Assembly (NCBI RefSeq): GCF_030676955.1
Contig: NZ_JAUUUU010000001.1
Span: 620,001-684,000 of the forward strand
DNA length: 64,000 bases
Direction of reading: 5' to 3'
From: Porticoccus litoralis
Lineage (GTDB): Bacteria > Pseudomonadota > Gammaproteobacteria > Pseudomonadales > Porticoccaceae
In this document: piece after piece, positions 42,626-50,005 of the stretch
Numbering within the stretch: the stretch's first letter is position 1
Layout: each line of letters opens with the position of its first letter
Position numbers and translations under genes: made by a program
Notes under the pieces: model-generated
What the model was told of the DNA's origin: nothing
Databases searched by the model: none
What the model saw: the letters and a program-made list of their open reading frames with translations, nothing else

Positions 42626-43990
42626 TCAACGGATCACCAAGTAGAGCGAATGACCACCACGGTTAATGTGCAGCAGCACCGAGCTGTCACTCAGGGTAAG
42701 TGCTTTTTTGAAGCTTTCCAGGTCTGCTACCCGCTTGCGATTGGCACCGAGAATAACATCCCCTGGGCGCAAGCCACTGTAAGCGGCACCCGAATTGGGC
42801 GATAGCCCGGCGACAATCACTCCGTCGCCGTCAGGATTATTTTCAAAACGGGCACCTTCCAGTAATGAGTGCAGCTTGCCGCTGACTGCTGTCAGCTGTT
42901 GCGGCTCACCCACCACTACATCAACAACCTTTTTCTTGCCATCGCGAATGAGGGTCAGCTTCACTTTTTCACCGATTGACTTGACCCCGATCTGGCTGCG
43001 CAACTGACCAGCCGAGCTTGTCTCTTCACCGTCTACGGCAATAATGACATCCCCGGCCTTAACACCAGATTTTTCAGCAGGAGAGTCCTCGCCAACACCG
43101 GTTACCAGTACACCTTTCTGACCATTTTTCAATTCAAAGGCGTCCCGCAACTCCGGAGTGATGTCCTGAATGCCTACGCCGAGCTGACCACGTTTAACTT
43201 CACCATGCTCAACAATCTGCTCTAGACTGGCCCTGGCCATATTTACCGGAATAGCAAAGCCGATGCCGACATTGCCACCGGAAGGGGCCAGAATTGCGGT
43301 GTTAATACCTACCAGCTCACCGCGGAGATTGACCAGCGCACCGCCAGAATTACCGGGGTTAATGGATGCGTCGGTCTGAATAAAATTTTCGTAGCCTTCA
43401 ATGCCCAGGCCAGTGCGACCCAGGGCGCTAACCACACCTGTTGTCACAGTCTGACCGAGGCCAAAGGGGTTACCAATGGCTACTACAAAATCTCCGACCT
43501 CAAGATCACTTGAATTACCCATGGGCACCGCCACCAGATCATCGGCCTCGATAGCCAGGATGGCGATATCCAGCTCCGGATCAGCGCCTTTCACTTCCGC
43601 CGTGAAGGAACGGCCATCTTCCAGTGAAACCTGGACCTCGTCGGCGCCTTTAATCACGTGATAATTGGTCATCACAATGCCGTCATCGGCATCGATGATT
43701 ACGCCTGAACCGGCACTCTGCTGGCGTTTTTTAGGTGCCTGCTGGCGAAACTGCTGATCGTCGGGGATATTGAAGAAACGTCTGAAAAAAGGGTCGTTCA
43801 GCAGCGGATTATTCACCTGCTGATTGGAAAAAGTTGCAATGTTAACCACTGCCGGATTCACCTGTTTCAACATGGGTGACAGGGTAGGTAAGGACTGTCC
43901 TGAGCTGTCTTTCAAGGGAAGCGCTGCCTGGCTGGAGGCAACGAAAAACAACATGGATACCGCGAGCATTAACTGTTTAATCTGCTGCAT
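42626..43990 (-). CDS. degQ: DegQ/MucD-type periplasmic serine protease
   Basis: Encodes 454 residues. Signal peptide 1-22 (cut near ASSQA|A). Trypsin-like catalytic triad: His in MTNYHVIKGADEV (about 110), Asp in DPELDIAILA (about 140), Ser in INPGNSGGALVNLRGE (about 214). Two PDZ domains follow (about 260-350 and 370-450). It degrades or refolds misfolded envelope proteins. Length is nearer to DegQ and MucD (about 455-475) than to E. coli DegP. There is no algU/mucAB cluster beside it. The minus-strand start has an AGGAG site at a good distance. Within a run of three stress genes on this strand. Confidence 0.93.
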   Translation of the reverse strand: MQQIKQLMLAVSMLFFVASSQAALPLKDSSGQSLPTLSPMLKQVNPAVVNIATFSNQQVNNPLLNDPFFRRFFNIPDDQQFRQQAPKKRQQSAGSGVIIDADDGIVMTNYHVIKGADEVQVSLEDGRSFTAEVKGADPELDIAILAIEADDLVAVPMGNSSDLEVGDFVVAIGNPFGLGQTVTTGVVSALGRTGLGIEGYENFIQTDASINPGNSGGALVNLRGELVGINTAILAPSGGNVGIGFAIPVNMARASLEQIVEHGEVKRGQLGVGIQDITPELRDAFELKNGQKGVLVTGVGEDSPAEKSGVKAGDVIIAVDGEETSSAGQLRSQIGVKSIGEKVKLTLIRDGKKKVVDVVVGEPQQLTAVSGKLHSLLEGARFENNPDGDGVIVAGLSPNSGAAYSGLRPGDVILGANRKRVADLESFKKALTLSDSSVLLHINRGGHSLYLVIR

Positions 43991-44185
43991 GGTAAAAACT
44001 CCTGATAAGTGATGGCATGATATTTATAGGTTTACATTTCGTAAGGCAGTAAACCGGTTTTTATGGGGTGGATCCGCTTAAACACCCTACCGCCGCTACA
44101 CGCCGGGCGGTCGGCAAGGGTCAACAAAACCGCTGATCATGGGACAAAAATTGGCGGAAAAAATTCCGAAGAGGGGACAAATTAA

Positions 44186-44212
44186 AGGGCGGCGGGAAAA
44201 CCCGTCGCCCCT
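44186..44212 (-). terminator. Rho-independent terminator of hsp20
   Basis: GGGCGGCGGG (44187-44196) and CCCGTCGCCC (44201-44210) form a stem with loop AAAA; on the minus strand it is followed by TTTAATTTG. It lies 13 bp beyond the Hsp20 stop. Confidence 0.8.
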
Positions 44213-44222
44213 TGGTCTTGGA

Positions 44223-44681
44223 CTACTTGTCCTCGTCAGCGGTATGTTCCAGAGTTGTTCTGTTATCGCTGATGGGAATGGATTTCGGTTTCATCGCCTC
44301 CGGAATCTCGCGCACCAGACTGATGGCCAGCAAACCATTGTTCAGGGAGGCATCGGTCACTTCCACGTGGTCCGCCAGGTTGAATTTACGCTCAAACGCA
44401 CGACGGGCTATGCCTTGGTGCAAGTAGCGACGATCTGATTTCACGGCTTCTTTTTTTCCGCGAATCGTGAGCACACCTTTTTCAACCTGGATATCCAGCT
44501 CGCTGCGTTCAAAACCTGCCACAGCAATGGTAATGGCGTAACGGTTCTCGTCGATCACTTCAATATCGTAGGGGGGATAAGCCGCCGCATGGTCATTGCG
44601 TAAGGCCGTTTCCAGCATGGGGGCCAAACGGTCAAAACCAACCGTGCTGCGATACAGTGGGGTCAAATCTATTGTTGCCAT
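44223..44681 (-). CDS. Hsp20 small heat-shock protein (IbpA-like)
   Basis: Encodes 152 residues from ATG 44681 (MATIDLTPLYRSTVGFDRL); an upstream in-frame ATG at 44747 would extend into the regulatory leader and is not credible. The alpha-crystallin domain runs about residues 36-125, with PYDIEVIDENRYAITIAVAGF and the conserved LANGLLAISL-like region here read as SLNNGLLAISLVREIPE. The C-terminal IxI anchor is present as SIPI (about 136). It holds unfolding proteins for later refolding. It has a heat-shock promoter, a likely thermosensing leader and its own terminator, so it is an independently controlled heat-shock gene. Confidence 0.93.
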   Translation of the reverse strand: MATIDLTPLYRSTVGFDRLAPMLETALRNDHAAAYPPYDIEVIDENRYAITIAVAGFERSELDIQVEKGVLTIRGKKEAVKSDRRYLHQGIARRAFERKFNLADHVEVTDASLNNGLLAISLVREIPEAMKPKSIPISDNRTTLEHTADEDK

Positions 44682-44756
44682 AATATATTCTCCTAATGAA
44701 GCAATATGAATAAATTGGGTTGCGAACTGCCACTCTGCAAGAGACATGACATCCGC
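44682..44756 (-). promoter_or_regulatory. ROSE-like RNA thermometer in the hsp20 leader
   Basis: In the minus-strand leader the Shine-Dalgarno AGGAG (44690-44694) is faced by UUGCU (44700-44704), separated by five bases, and both are enclosed by AUAUU/AAUAU (44703-44707 with 44685-44689). UUGCU opposite AGGA with a mispaired G is the signature of the 3' hairpin of ROSE thermometers of small heat-shock genes. A second, upstream hairpin (CTCT...AGAG) is visible. The leader length of about 75 nt also fits. Folding energies were not computed. Confidence 0.6.
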
Positions 44757-44763
44757 ATAATTT

Positions 44764-44791
44764 ATTTATGTGCAGCAAAATAGATTTCAAG
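44764..44791 (-). promoter_or_regulatory. sigma-32-like heat-shock promoter of hsp20
   Basis: On the minus strand, CTTGAAA (44791-44785) is a full -35 match to the sigma-32 consensus. CACATAAAT (44772-44764) lies 12 nt further and partly fits the CCCCATnT -10. Initiation would be close to 44756. Confidence 0.5.
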
Positions 44792-44834
44792 GCTTAACAA
44801 CAAAATTTTTTCACCGGCGGATACCGGGAAACAA

Positions 44835-45254
44835 TCAACGCACCATCAGCACGGAGATTGGAGAAAACAATGCCACCTGGTGACTGAGCGTACCGAAGGG
44901 TTGCCGGTCAGTTTCAAGACTGCGTGAGGCCATCACAATAAGATCAATATGCGTCTTCTCGCAAAAATTGATAATTTCCTGTGCACGTTTCCCCAACACA
45001 ATATTTTTTTCAATTCGCACACCGGGAAACTCCGACTGAAAGCGTTGCTGCCATTGGGTCAATGTATGATCGGCCGTCTCCCCCAGCTTTAGATAAAATG
45101 CTTCCATTTCGGCATCGGTTTCACCCCCCAGCTTCTCGAGCACATGCAGCAGATATATATTTGCACCGGACTGAACTGCCAGACTCAGTGCGGTACGAAT
45201 GGCTTTTTCATTTTTATCGGCAAGACCGGTAGGCACCAGGATATTTTTGAACAT
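44835..45254 (-). CDS. universal stress protein, UspA family
   Basis: Encodes 139 residues from ATG 45254 (MFKNILVPTGLADKNEKAI), with AGGTGG eight bases upstream; GTG codons three residues earlier are possible. A single Usp domain has the beta1 LVPTGLAD start and the SGANIYLLHVLEKLGG and EKTHIDLIVMASRS regions. The ATP-binding G-2x-G-9x-G[ST] pattern is not evident (SRSLETDRQPFGTL), so it is probably the non-ATP-binding type. It lies 44 bp upstream of the sigma-32-like element of hsp20, on the same strand, in a stress cluster with DegQ and Hsp20. Confidence 0.88.
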   Translation of the reverse strand: MFKNILVPTGLADKNEKAIRTALSLAVQSGANIYLLHVLEKLGGETDAEMEAFYLKLGETADHTLTQWQQRFQSEFPGVRIEKNIVLGKRAQEIINFCEKTHIDLIVMASRSLETDRQPFGTLSHQVALFSPISVLMVR

Positions 45255-45373
45255 TACCACCACCTGCTGTTGACTTATTATTCGTTAATTTTTTTATTTC
45301 GTCATACAGTGACAAGAATAGACGCTGGAGAAAGCTCCCGTAAAGGGGCGATGTCGAACAACTGGAGAATGGC

Positions 45374-46381
45374 ATGAAGGCTGTGATACTGACCAAAACC
45401 GAGGGGCCACATTCCCTTGTCGTAGACGAGATAGACACCCCGGAACCATTACCCGGGGAGGTGCGGGTACGTCTCAGGGCATGCGCCCTCAATAGGCGAG
45501 ACTACTGGCTAACCCTTGGAAAATATCCGAAGTTAACACTGCCATGCATACCAGGATCTGATGGTGCAGGGGTAGTGGAAGCCGTAGGAGCCAATGTTGA
45601 CCACGGGCTTCTGGGCCAGGAAGTGATGATCTACCCAGCACTGGACTGGGGCGATGACGAAGCCTGCTGCGGTACCGATTTCCGTGTTCTGGGCATGCCT
45701 GACCAGGGCACATTTGCCGAGGCAATTTGTGTTCCCGCCGACAATGTCCATCCCAAACCCCCACACCTGGACTGGGCTCAGGCTGCCGCCATGCCTCTCG
45801 CCGGCCTCACCGCCTGGCGGGCCTGTGTTACCCAGGCCGAAGTGCGCCCGGGGCAGCGGATCCTGATTACAGGCGCTGGCAGTGGCGTCTCGGGATTTGC
45901 CATTCAGTGGTGTCTAAAACTCGGCGCTGAAGTTTATGTCACCAGCGGCAGTCAGGAAAAACTCAGCCATGCCATCGCGCTGGGTGTCAGTGGTGCAGAA
46001 AACTACCACGACCCCGATTGCTACCGAAAACTCAGGCAACAAAGCGGCGGCTTTCACGCCATTATTGACAGCGCCGGGGGCAATGCCGTCAATGCATTGC
46101 TGGACACCCTGCTACCTGCGGGCCGATTTGTTTTTTTCGGTGCCACACTCGGCAACCCGGAGACTGGCTTGGAAATGCCGAAACTGTTTTTCCGTCAAAT
46201 TCGCATCCAGGGCACCACCATGGGCACCAATGCCGAATTCGCCGCCATGCTGGACTTTGCCTGCCGACATCAGGTGAAACCCGACATCGACCGGGTCATG
46301 CCATTGCACGCAGCCGCCGAAGCTTGTCAATTGATGGCTGATTTTTCCCAGTCGGGAAAAATTGTGCTTTTAACCAGCTGA
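45374..46381 (+). CDS. zinc-binding-type alcohol dehydrogenase / quinone oxidoreductase (MDR family)
   Basis: Encodes 335 residues of a medium-chain dehydrogenase: GroES-like domain (1-125) with the PCIPGSDGAGVVEAVG sequence, then a Rossmann domain with ITGAGSGVSGFAIQWCLKLGAEVYVTSGS (about 163-190) and a LFFRQIRIQGTTMGT C-terminal strand. It reduces or oxidises small carbonyl or quinone compounds with NAD(P)H. Only Cys residues in the middle (ACCGTDFRV near 98) remain where structural zinc would sit, and the catalytic Cys-His pair of true alcohol dehydrogenases is not obvious. Substrate unknown. Separate from the NSS gene by 60 bp. Confidence 0.82.
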   Translation: MKAVILTKTEGPHSLVVDEIDTPEPLPGEVRVRLRACALNRRDYWLTLGKYPKLTLPCIPGSDGAGVVEAVGANVDHGLLGQEVMIYPALDWGDDEACCGTDFRVLGMPDQGTFAEAICVPADNVHPKPPHLDWAQAAAMPLAGLTAWRACVTQAEVRPGQRILITGAGSGVSGFAIQWCLKLGAEVYVTSGSQEKLSHAIALGVSGAENYHDPDCYRKLRQQSGGFHAIIDSAGGNAVNALLDTLLPAGRFVFFGATLGNPETGLEMPKLFFRQIRIQGTTMGTNAEFAAMLDFACRHQVKPDIDRVMPLHAAAEACQLMADFSQSGKIVLLTS

Positions 46382-46441
46382 CATTTCCGGCCCCCGCTCA
46401 AAGTCGTTAACATAGGGTTTTTAAAACCCTGAGCCTCATCT

Positions 46442-47797
46442 ATGTCAGCCCATCGCGGAGAGTTTTCATCGAAAGCCGGTTTTATTCTGGCGGCCTCCGG
46501 CTCTGCGGTGGGGCTGGGCAATATCTGGGGGTTCCCCACCAATGCGGCAGAAAATGGTGGCGGAGCGTTCGTACTTATGTATTTCCTGCTGGCATTCTGC
46601 CTTGCCTATCCGGCGCTGATGGCCGAACTGGTGATCGGCAGGTATACCAAAGCCAATATGGTCCATGCACTGCAGGCAATCGCACCCGGCCGACTATCAA
46701 AACTTCTGGGAAAACTGACGGGGTTTTACGGCATTCTGGTGGCATCGCTGATCCTCGCCTTTTACAGCATTGTCGCCGGCTGGATGCTCGCCTACTTTTT
46801 TGAACCGGTGGCAACATTGCTGGGGTTAGAAACTCTTGCGTCCTGGCTGACCAGCGACAGCATTGTGCGCAATCTGGTGTTATGTTTTCTGTTTTTAGCT
46901 CTCACCTGCAGTGTCATTGTTGCAGGAGTTGAAGAAGGCATCGAAAAATGGTCCTGTCGGCTGATGCCAGCACTGTTTCTGATGATGGCCGGGCTGATTG
47001 TTTATGTGATGCTGCAACCCGGTGCCATCAGCGGCCTCAAACTTTACCTGATACCGGATTTCAATCAGCTGCTGGACCCCAAACTGGTTGTCAGCGCTCT
47101 GGGACAGGCCTTTTTTTCGCTGTCTTTAGGGGTCGGCACCATGTTGATTTACGGCTCTTACCTGCGTCCGGAAGAGAGCCTGCCCACCATGGGAGCTATC
47201 GTCACGCTGGTGGATTCTTCTATAGCCTTTCTCGCAGGATTACTGGTACTGCCTGCCCTGTTTGTCGCGCAACAGCAGGGCCTGAGCATTTATACCGAGA
47301 GCGGCAGCCTGATTGCCGGTCCCGACCTGATCTTTCAGACAATTCCAGCGCTATTCAAAAACATGGGCACGGTGGGTATCTGGGTGGCCATGGTCTTTTT
47401 TGCCCTTATGTCTATTGCCGCTCTAACCTCCTCCATTTCCATGCTGGAAGTGCCGGTTTCGTTCACCATCGAACACCATGCCACTCATCGACGCAGTGCC
47501 ACCTGGCTGATCGGGGCAATTATCTTTGCTTGCAGCAGTGTCATTATTATTAATTTCGATGCGCTATTCGGGCTGGTGGTCACACTCGCCACAGAATACA
47601 GCCAACCCCTACTGGGATTGATGATCTGTGTGTTTGCGACCTGGGTGTGGCACCGGGATCTGGTGCTTGAAGAAATTCGCAGCGGTCATCCGGACGTGGA
47701 GCAAAGCCTGTTCTGGAAAATCTGGCCCCACTATGCGAAGTATTGCTGCCCCATTCTGATTCTGGTGTTACTGGCTCAGAGTTTTATTAACAGTTAA
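46442..47797 (+). CDS. NSS family sodium-dependent transporter
   Basis: Encodes 451 residues with eleven or twelve membrane helices. The N-terminal signature WSSKxGFILAxxGxAVGLGNIWGFP is seen here as FSSKAGFILAASGSAVGLGNI..., with the unwound helix-1 substrate site of LeuT. LVLCFLFLALTCSVIVAGVEEGIEKWSC near residue 140 and ALTSSISMLEVPVSF near 325 also match. It imports an amino acid or related amine with Na+. The substrate is not readable from sequence. Convergent with the SDR gene. Confidence 0.9.
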   Translation: MSAHRGEFSSKAGFILAASGSAVGLGNIWGFPTNAAENGGGAFVLMYFLLAFCLAYPALMAELVIGRYTKANMVHALQAIAPGRLSKLLGKLTGFYGILVASLILAFYSIVAGWMLAYFFEPVATLLGLETLASWLTSDSIVRNLVLCFLFLALTCSVIVAGVEEGIEKWSCRLMPALFLMMAGLIVYVMLQPGAISGLKLYLIPDFNQLLDPKLVVSALGQAFFSLSLGVGTMLIYGSYLRPEESLPTMGAIVTLVDSSIAFLAGLLVLPALFVAQQQGLSIYTESGSLIAGPDLIFQTIPALFKNMGTVGIWVAMVFFALMSIAALTSSISMLEVPVSFTIEHHATHRRSATWLIGAIIFACSSVIIINFDALFGLVVTLATEYSQPLLGLMICVFATWVWHRDLVLEEIRSGHPDVEQSLFWKIWPHYAKYCCPILILVLLAQSFINS

Positions 47798-47838
47798 ACG
47801 CGGTGCTCAGCTGAATACTACGTTAATGGGTGCCTGGA

Positions 47839-48606
47839 CTAGAACGTGCCGCGATAATTTCCACCGTCCACGAGAATGTTCTGACCTGTGATATAGGCCG
47901 CGTGCTGGCTACAGAGAAAGGCACAGGTGGCGCCAAACTCATCAATCATGCCCAATCGGCCGGCGGGAAGTGTTTCAATATATTCGTCGGCAGAAAGCCC
48001 TGAACCACCACCAATCAGTGCGGCCGCACCCCTGCCACGCTCGGTATCAAACAAACCCGGCAACAGGTTATTGATGGTGACATTGTGACGGGCCGTATCC
48101 CGCGATATCCCCGCCACAAACCCTGTCAGACCAGAACGGGCACCATTGGACAGGCCCAGGGCATTGACCGGCTGTTTGACAGCGGCACTGGTGATATTGA
48201 CGATCCGCCCGAAACGTCGCTCGAGCATGCCATCCAGTGTGCGCCGAATCATGTCGATAGGACTGTACATATTGCCATTGATGGCTTCGAACCAGTGCTG
48301 CTGACGCCAGTCGCGGAAATCACCCGGTGGTGGACCACCGGCGTTATTGATCAGGATATCCGGGGCCGGGCAGGCCGCCAGTGCAATGTCCCGCCCCTCT
48401 TCCGTTGTGATATCGGCAACAACAACATTGACCTGTGCACCGGTCTGATTCCGAATCTCTTCTGCCGTCTGATCCAGCACATCACGCTGTCGGGCCAGAA
48501 TAGTAACCATGGCACCCTCTTTGGCAAGGGCCATTGCGCAGCCTTTGCCCAGGCCTTTACTGGCCGCACAGACCAATGCTTGTTTTCCCGCAATACCCAG
48601 TTCCAC
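47839..48606 (-). CDS. atypical short-chain dehydrogenase (no Tyr-x3-Lys)
   Basis: Encodes 255 residues from GTG 48606 (MELGIAGKQALVCAASKGLGKG), with GGGG eight bases upstream; a TTG six codons earlier is in frame. Rossmann glycines are ASKGLGKG, cofactor-binding NNAGGPPPGDF is near residue 84, and the catalytic Ser lies in VNITSAAVKQP (about 141). The usual Tyr-x3-Lys is replaced by LSNGARSGLTGF, so the typical proton-relay residues are absent. Known SDR subgroups share this LSNxxR form, and their chemistry is unclear to me. Member of the SDR superfamily with certainty; substrate unknown. Confidence 0.83.
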   Translation of the reverse strand: MELGIAGKQALVCAASKGLGKGCAMALAKEGAMVTILARQRDVLDQTAEEIRNQTGAQVNVVVADITTEEGRDIALAACPAPDILINNAGGPPPGDFRDWRQQHWFEAINGNMYSPIDMIRRTLDGMLERRFGRIVNITSAAVKQPVNALGLSNGARSGLTGFVAGISRDTARHNVTINNLLPGLFDTERGRGAAALIGGGSGLSADEYIETLPAGRLGMIDEFGATCAFLCSQHAAYITGQNILVDGGNYRGTF

Positions 48607-48670
48607 GACAGAGACCCCACACAACAGTCAGGGTGCAGAGGCTAACATGAAACTGTCGAGATAGGTGAGC

Positions 48671-49231
48671 TTAAAGCCAGCGGGAATTGCGGGAAAACTG
48701 GCCGCGAAGGAACTCCATTTGGTCACCCAGTATCCGCTTGGAATTAATCAGCGCCAGGTACTCCGCATTGTTGGGACGGAACGGCAAGGCTACCAACTGC
48801 ATGTTGATCTCTTCGAGGAGTTGATCTGCCTTGTGCTGGTTACATCGGCGACAGGCTGCCACCACATTCTCCCATTTATCAAAACCTCCTCTCGACGTCG
48901 GTACAATGTGGTCGCGGGTCAGACTCGCCGCCGAAAACGGTCGGGCACAGTACATACACAGATAGCCGTCGCGGGCAAACAACGCCGGATTGGTAAGCGG
49001 GTAATTGGTCCTCGGACGCGCCAGTTGCTCACCCCCGGTGGCGATAATGCTGGGCAGAACAATCTGCGAGGTCTGCCCTGTCAGTCGGGAGCATCCCCCG
49101 CGGACTCGCTTCACTTCATCTCCCAGCGTCCAGACGATCATCTCACGTGCAAACAGGCATACTGCCTCCTGCCAGTCCAGCCACTCTATCGGCTGACCCG
49201 CCTGATTCAGTCGCAAAATTCTAGGCTGCAT
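48671..49231 (-). CDS. HNH endonuclease-like protein
   Basis: Encodes 186 residues from ATG 49231 (MQPRILRLNQAGQPIEWLDW); the frame is open to 49279. A treble-clef HNH nuclease domain is at about 93-138: RDGYLCMYCARPF, LTRDHIVPTSRGG (DH of the motif) and NVVAACRRCNQHK, with both CxxC zinc pairs. Close relatives are widespread as single genes in proteobacteria and are not linked to restriction or toxin systems. Its DNA substrate is unknown. It lies just downstream of two small-RNA candidates on the same strand but behind a strong terminator. Confidence 0.85.
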   Translation of the reverse strand: MQPRILRLNQAGQPIEWLDWQEAVCLFAREMIVWTLGDEVKRVRGGCSRLTGQTSQIVLPSIIATGGEQLARPRTNYPLTNPALFARDGYLCMYCARPFSAASLTRDHIVPTSRGGFDKWENVVAACRRCNQHKADQLLEEINMQLVALPFRPNNAEYLALINSKRILGDQMEFLRGQFSRNSRWL

Positions 49232-49277
49232 GATGGCTATCCCCCCGCAGAAGATAAAAAGGCATTGACCCATAAGC

Positions 49278-49310
49278 AAAAAGCCCCGCCAGGTTTACAG
49301 GCAGGGCTTT
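49278..49310 (-). terminator. terminator of small-RNA candidate B
   Basis: On the minus strand AAAGCCC-t-GCC (from 49310) pairs with GGC-g-GGGCTTT around the loop TGTAAACCT, followed by TTTTTGC. It closes a transcript that starts near 49446 and keeps it separate from the HNH gene. Confidence 0.85.
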
Positions 49311-49446
49311 GAGAAGAATGTTAGAGACGCGGAGGGAGTATCCGGCACACCACGATATGTGGGGTTGTATGCGACAAATTCGATGGGGCCTGGGCACCCT
49401 GACACCGATTATCTGCTTGAAAGCTGACCCTCCAAAGGGTGTGTTT
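49278..49446 (-). ncRNA. small-RNA candidate B (about 165 nt, no recognised family)
   Basis: A consensus-grade promoter (49452-49479) fires leftwards and an intrinsic terminator (49278-49310) ends the unit. There is no convincing reading frame with a ribosome site between. Structure readable by eye: a first hairpin ACCC-TTTGGA-GGGT (49434-49440 region), the possible long-range pairing GGAGGG with CCCTCC (49330s), and an inner hairpin CCAC-ATATC-GTGG. Size and closing stem could suggest 6S RNA, but I cannot match its conserved bubble. Two GGA motifs only. The next gene on this strand, HNH, lies beyond the terminator. Confidence 0.6.
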
Positions 49447-49451
49447 GAACC

Positions 49452-49479
49452 ATAATACCCCAGTCTTATGACCTGTCAA
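49452..49479 (-). promoter_or_regulatory. sigma-70 promoter of small-RNA candidate B
   Basis: On the minus strand a perfect TTGACA (49479-49474) and TATTAT (49457-49452) are 16 bp apart. It begins directly after the terminator of candidate A, so B has its own start. Start of transcription near 49445. Confidence 0.7.
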
Positions 49480-49485
49480 TGACAG

Positions 49486-49522
49486 AAAATAAAGCCCCGA
49501 CACCTTCCGGTATCGGGGCTAA
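49486..49522 (-). terminator. terminator of small-RNA candidate A
   Basis: GCCCCGATAC...GTGTCGGGGC on the minus strand, with loop CGGAAG, followed by TTTATTTT. Stem of ten base pairs including one mismatch; strong intrinsic terminator with a GGA in its loop, as in RsmZ. Confidence 0.85.
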
Positions 49523-49630
49523 AGGCAGTATAGGAAAGTCGCGTGTCCAGCCTTGGAACAGATGTTACCGAACGTCCTTGTTGCTCCTTGGTAATACACA
49601 TCCGTGTGCCGCAGCATCCATGCAAAGCCA
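49486..49630 (-). ncRNA. RsmY/RsmZ/CsrB-like regulatory RNA candidate (A)
   Basis: The minus strand carries at least six GGA motifs within about 130 nt, several in hairpin loops: GCATGGATGC (49614-49623), ACACGGATGTGT (49596-49607), AAGGAGC (49583-49589), AACAAGGACGTT (49571-49582), CTGGAC (49545-49550), and ACCGGAAGG in the terminator loop. ACACGGATGTGT and ACAAGGACGTT are near-ideal CsrA/RsmA sites. A GacA box lies 50-70 bp upstream, and an intrinsic terminator closes the unit at about 49495. Size matches RsmZ. The exact 5' end is not visible, since no good -10 is found, as is usual in GacA-driven promoters. Confidence 0.7.
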
Positions 49631-49679
49631 ATATCCCCTTTTTGGGGGTACTTTGATATTGGGTCTTTTCTGCTTTTCC

Positions 49680-49697
49680 TGTAGGAAAAAGCTTACA
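49680..49697 (-). promoter_or_regulatory. GacA-type upstream activating sequence
   Basis: The minus strand reads TGTAAG-CTTTTT-CCTACA, one mismatch from the GacA consensus TGTAAG-N6-CTTACA. It stands upstream of candidate A, the expected place for GacS/GacA control of rsm RNAs. The gac genes themselves are not in this window. Confidence 0.65.
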
Positions 49698-49771
49698 CAG
49701 ACTTAATTCTTCAAATTGACCCGTCTGCACAGCTCGGTTAGTGTTGCGGCTTCCTCCCTGGAGTAAACACC

Positions 49772-50005
49772 GTGACATCGCGAAAAAAAGCCGTCGACTT
49801 CGAACAGAAACTGAACCAGCTGGAATCGCTGGTGAATGACATGGAACAGGGAAGCCTCACCCTTGAAAACTCTCTCAAGGCTTTTGAGGAAGGCATCAAG
49901 ATTACCCGTGAATGCCAACAGGCGCTCAAGGAGGCGGAATTACGGGTGGATATGCTCACCCGGGACAGTGATAGCCCCACTGAGTTTGTTCCCGAGAAAG
50001 ACTGA
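49772..50005 (+). CDS. xseB: exodeoxyribonuclease VII small subunit
   Basis: Encodes 77 residues from GTG 49772, preceded by CCTGGAGTAA. VDFEQKLNQLESLVNDMEQGSLTLENSLKAFEEGIKITRECQQAL is the two-helix coiled-coil signature of XseB. With XseA (absent from this window) it degrades single-stranded DNA. The stop TGA (50003-50005) shares its last base with the ispA ATG, so the pair is translationally coupled. First gene of the xseB-ispA-dxs cluster found in many gammaproteobacteria. Confidence 0.95.
   Translation: MTSRKKAVDFEQKLNQLESLVNDMEQGSLTLENSLKAFEEGIKITRECQQALKEAELRVDMLTRDSDSPTEFVPEKD

Noticed and set aside
49313..49480. 6S RNA as the identity of candidate B
   Set aside because: Size and a closing stem fit, but I cannot recognise the conserved central bubble, and the usual neighbour genes (zapA, fau) are absent.
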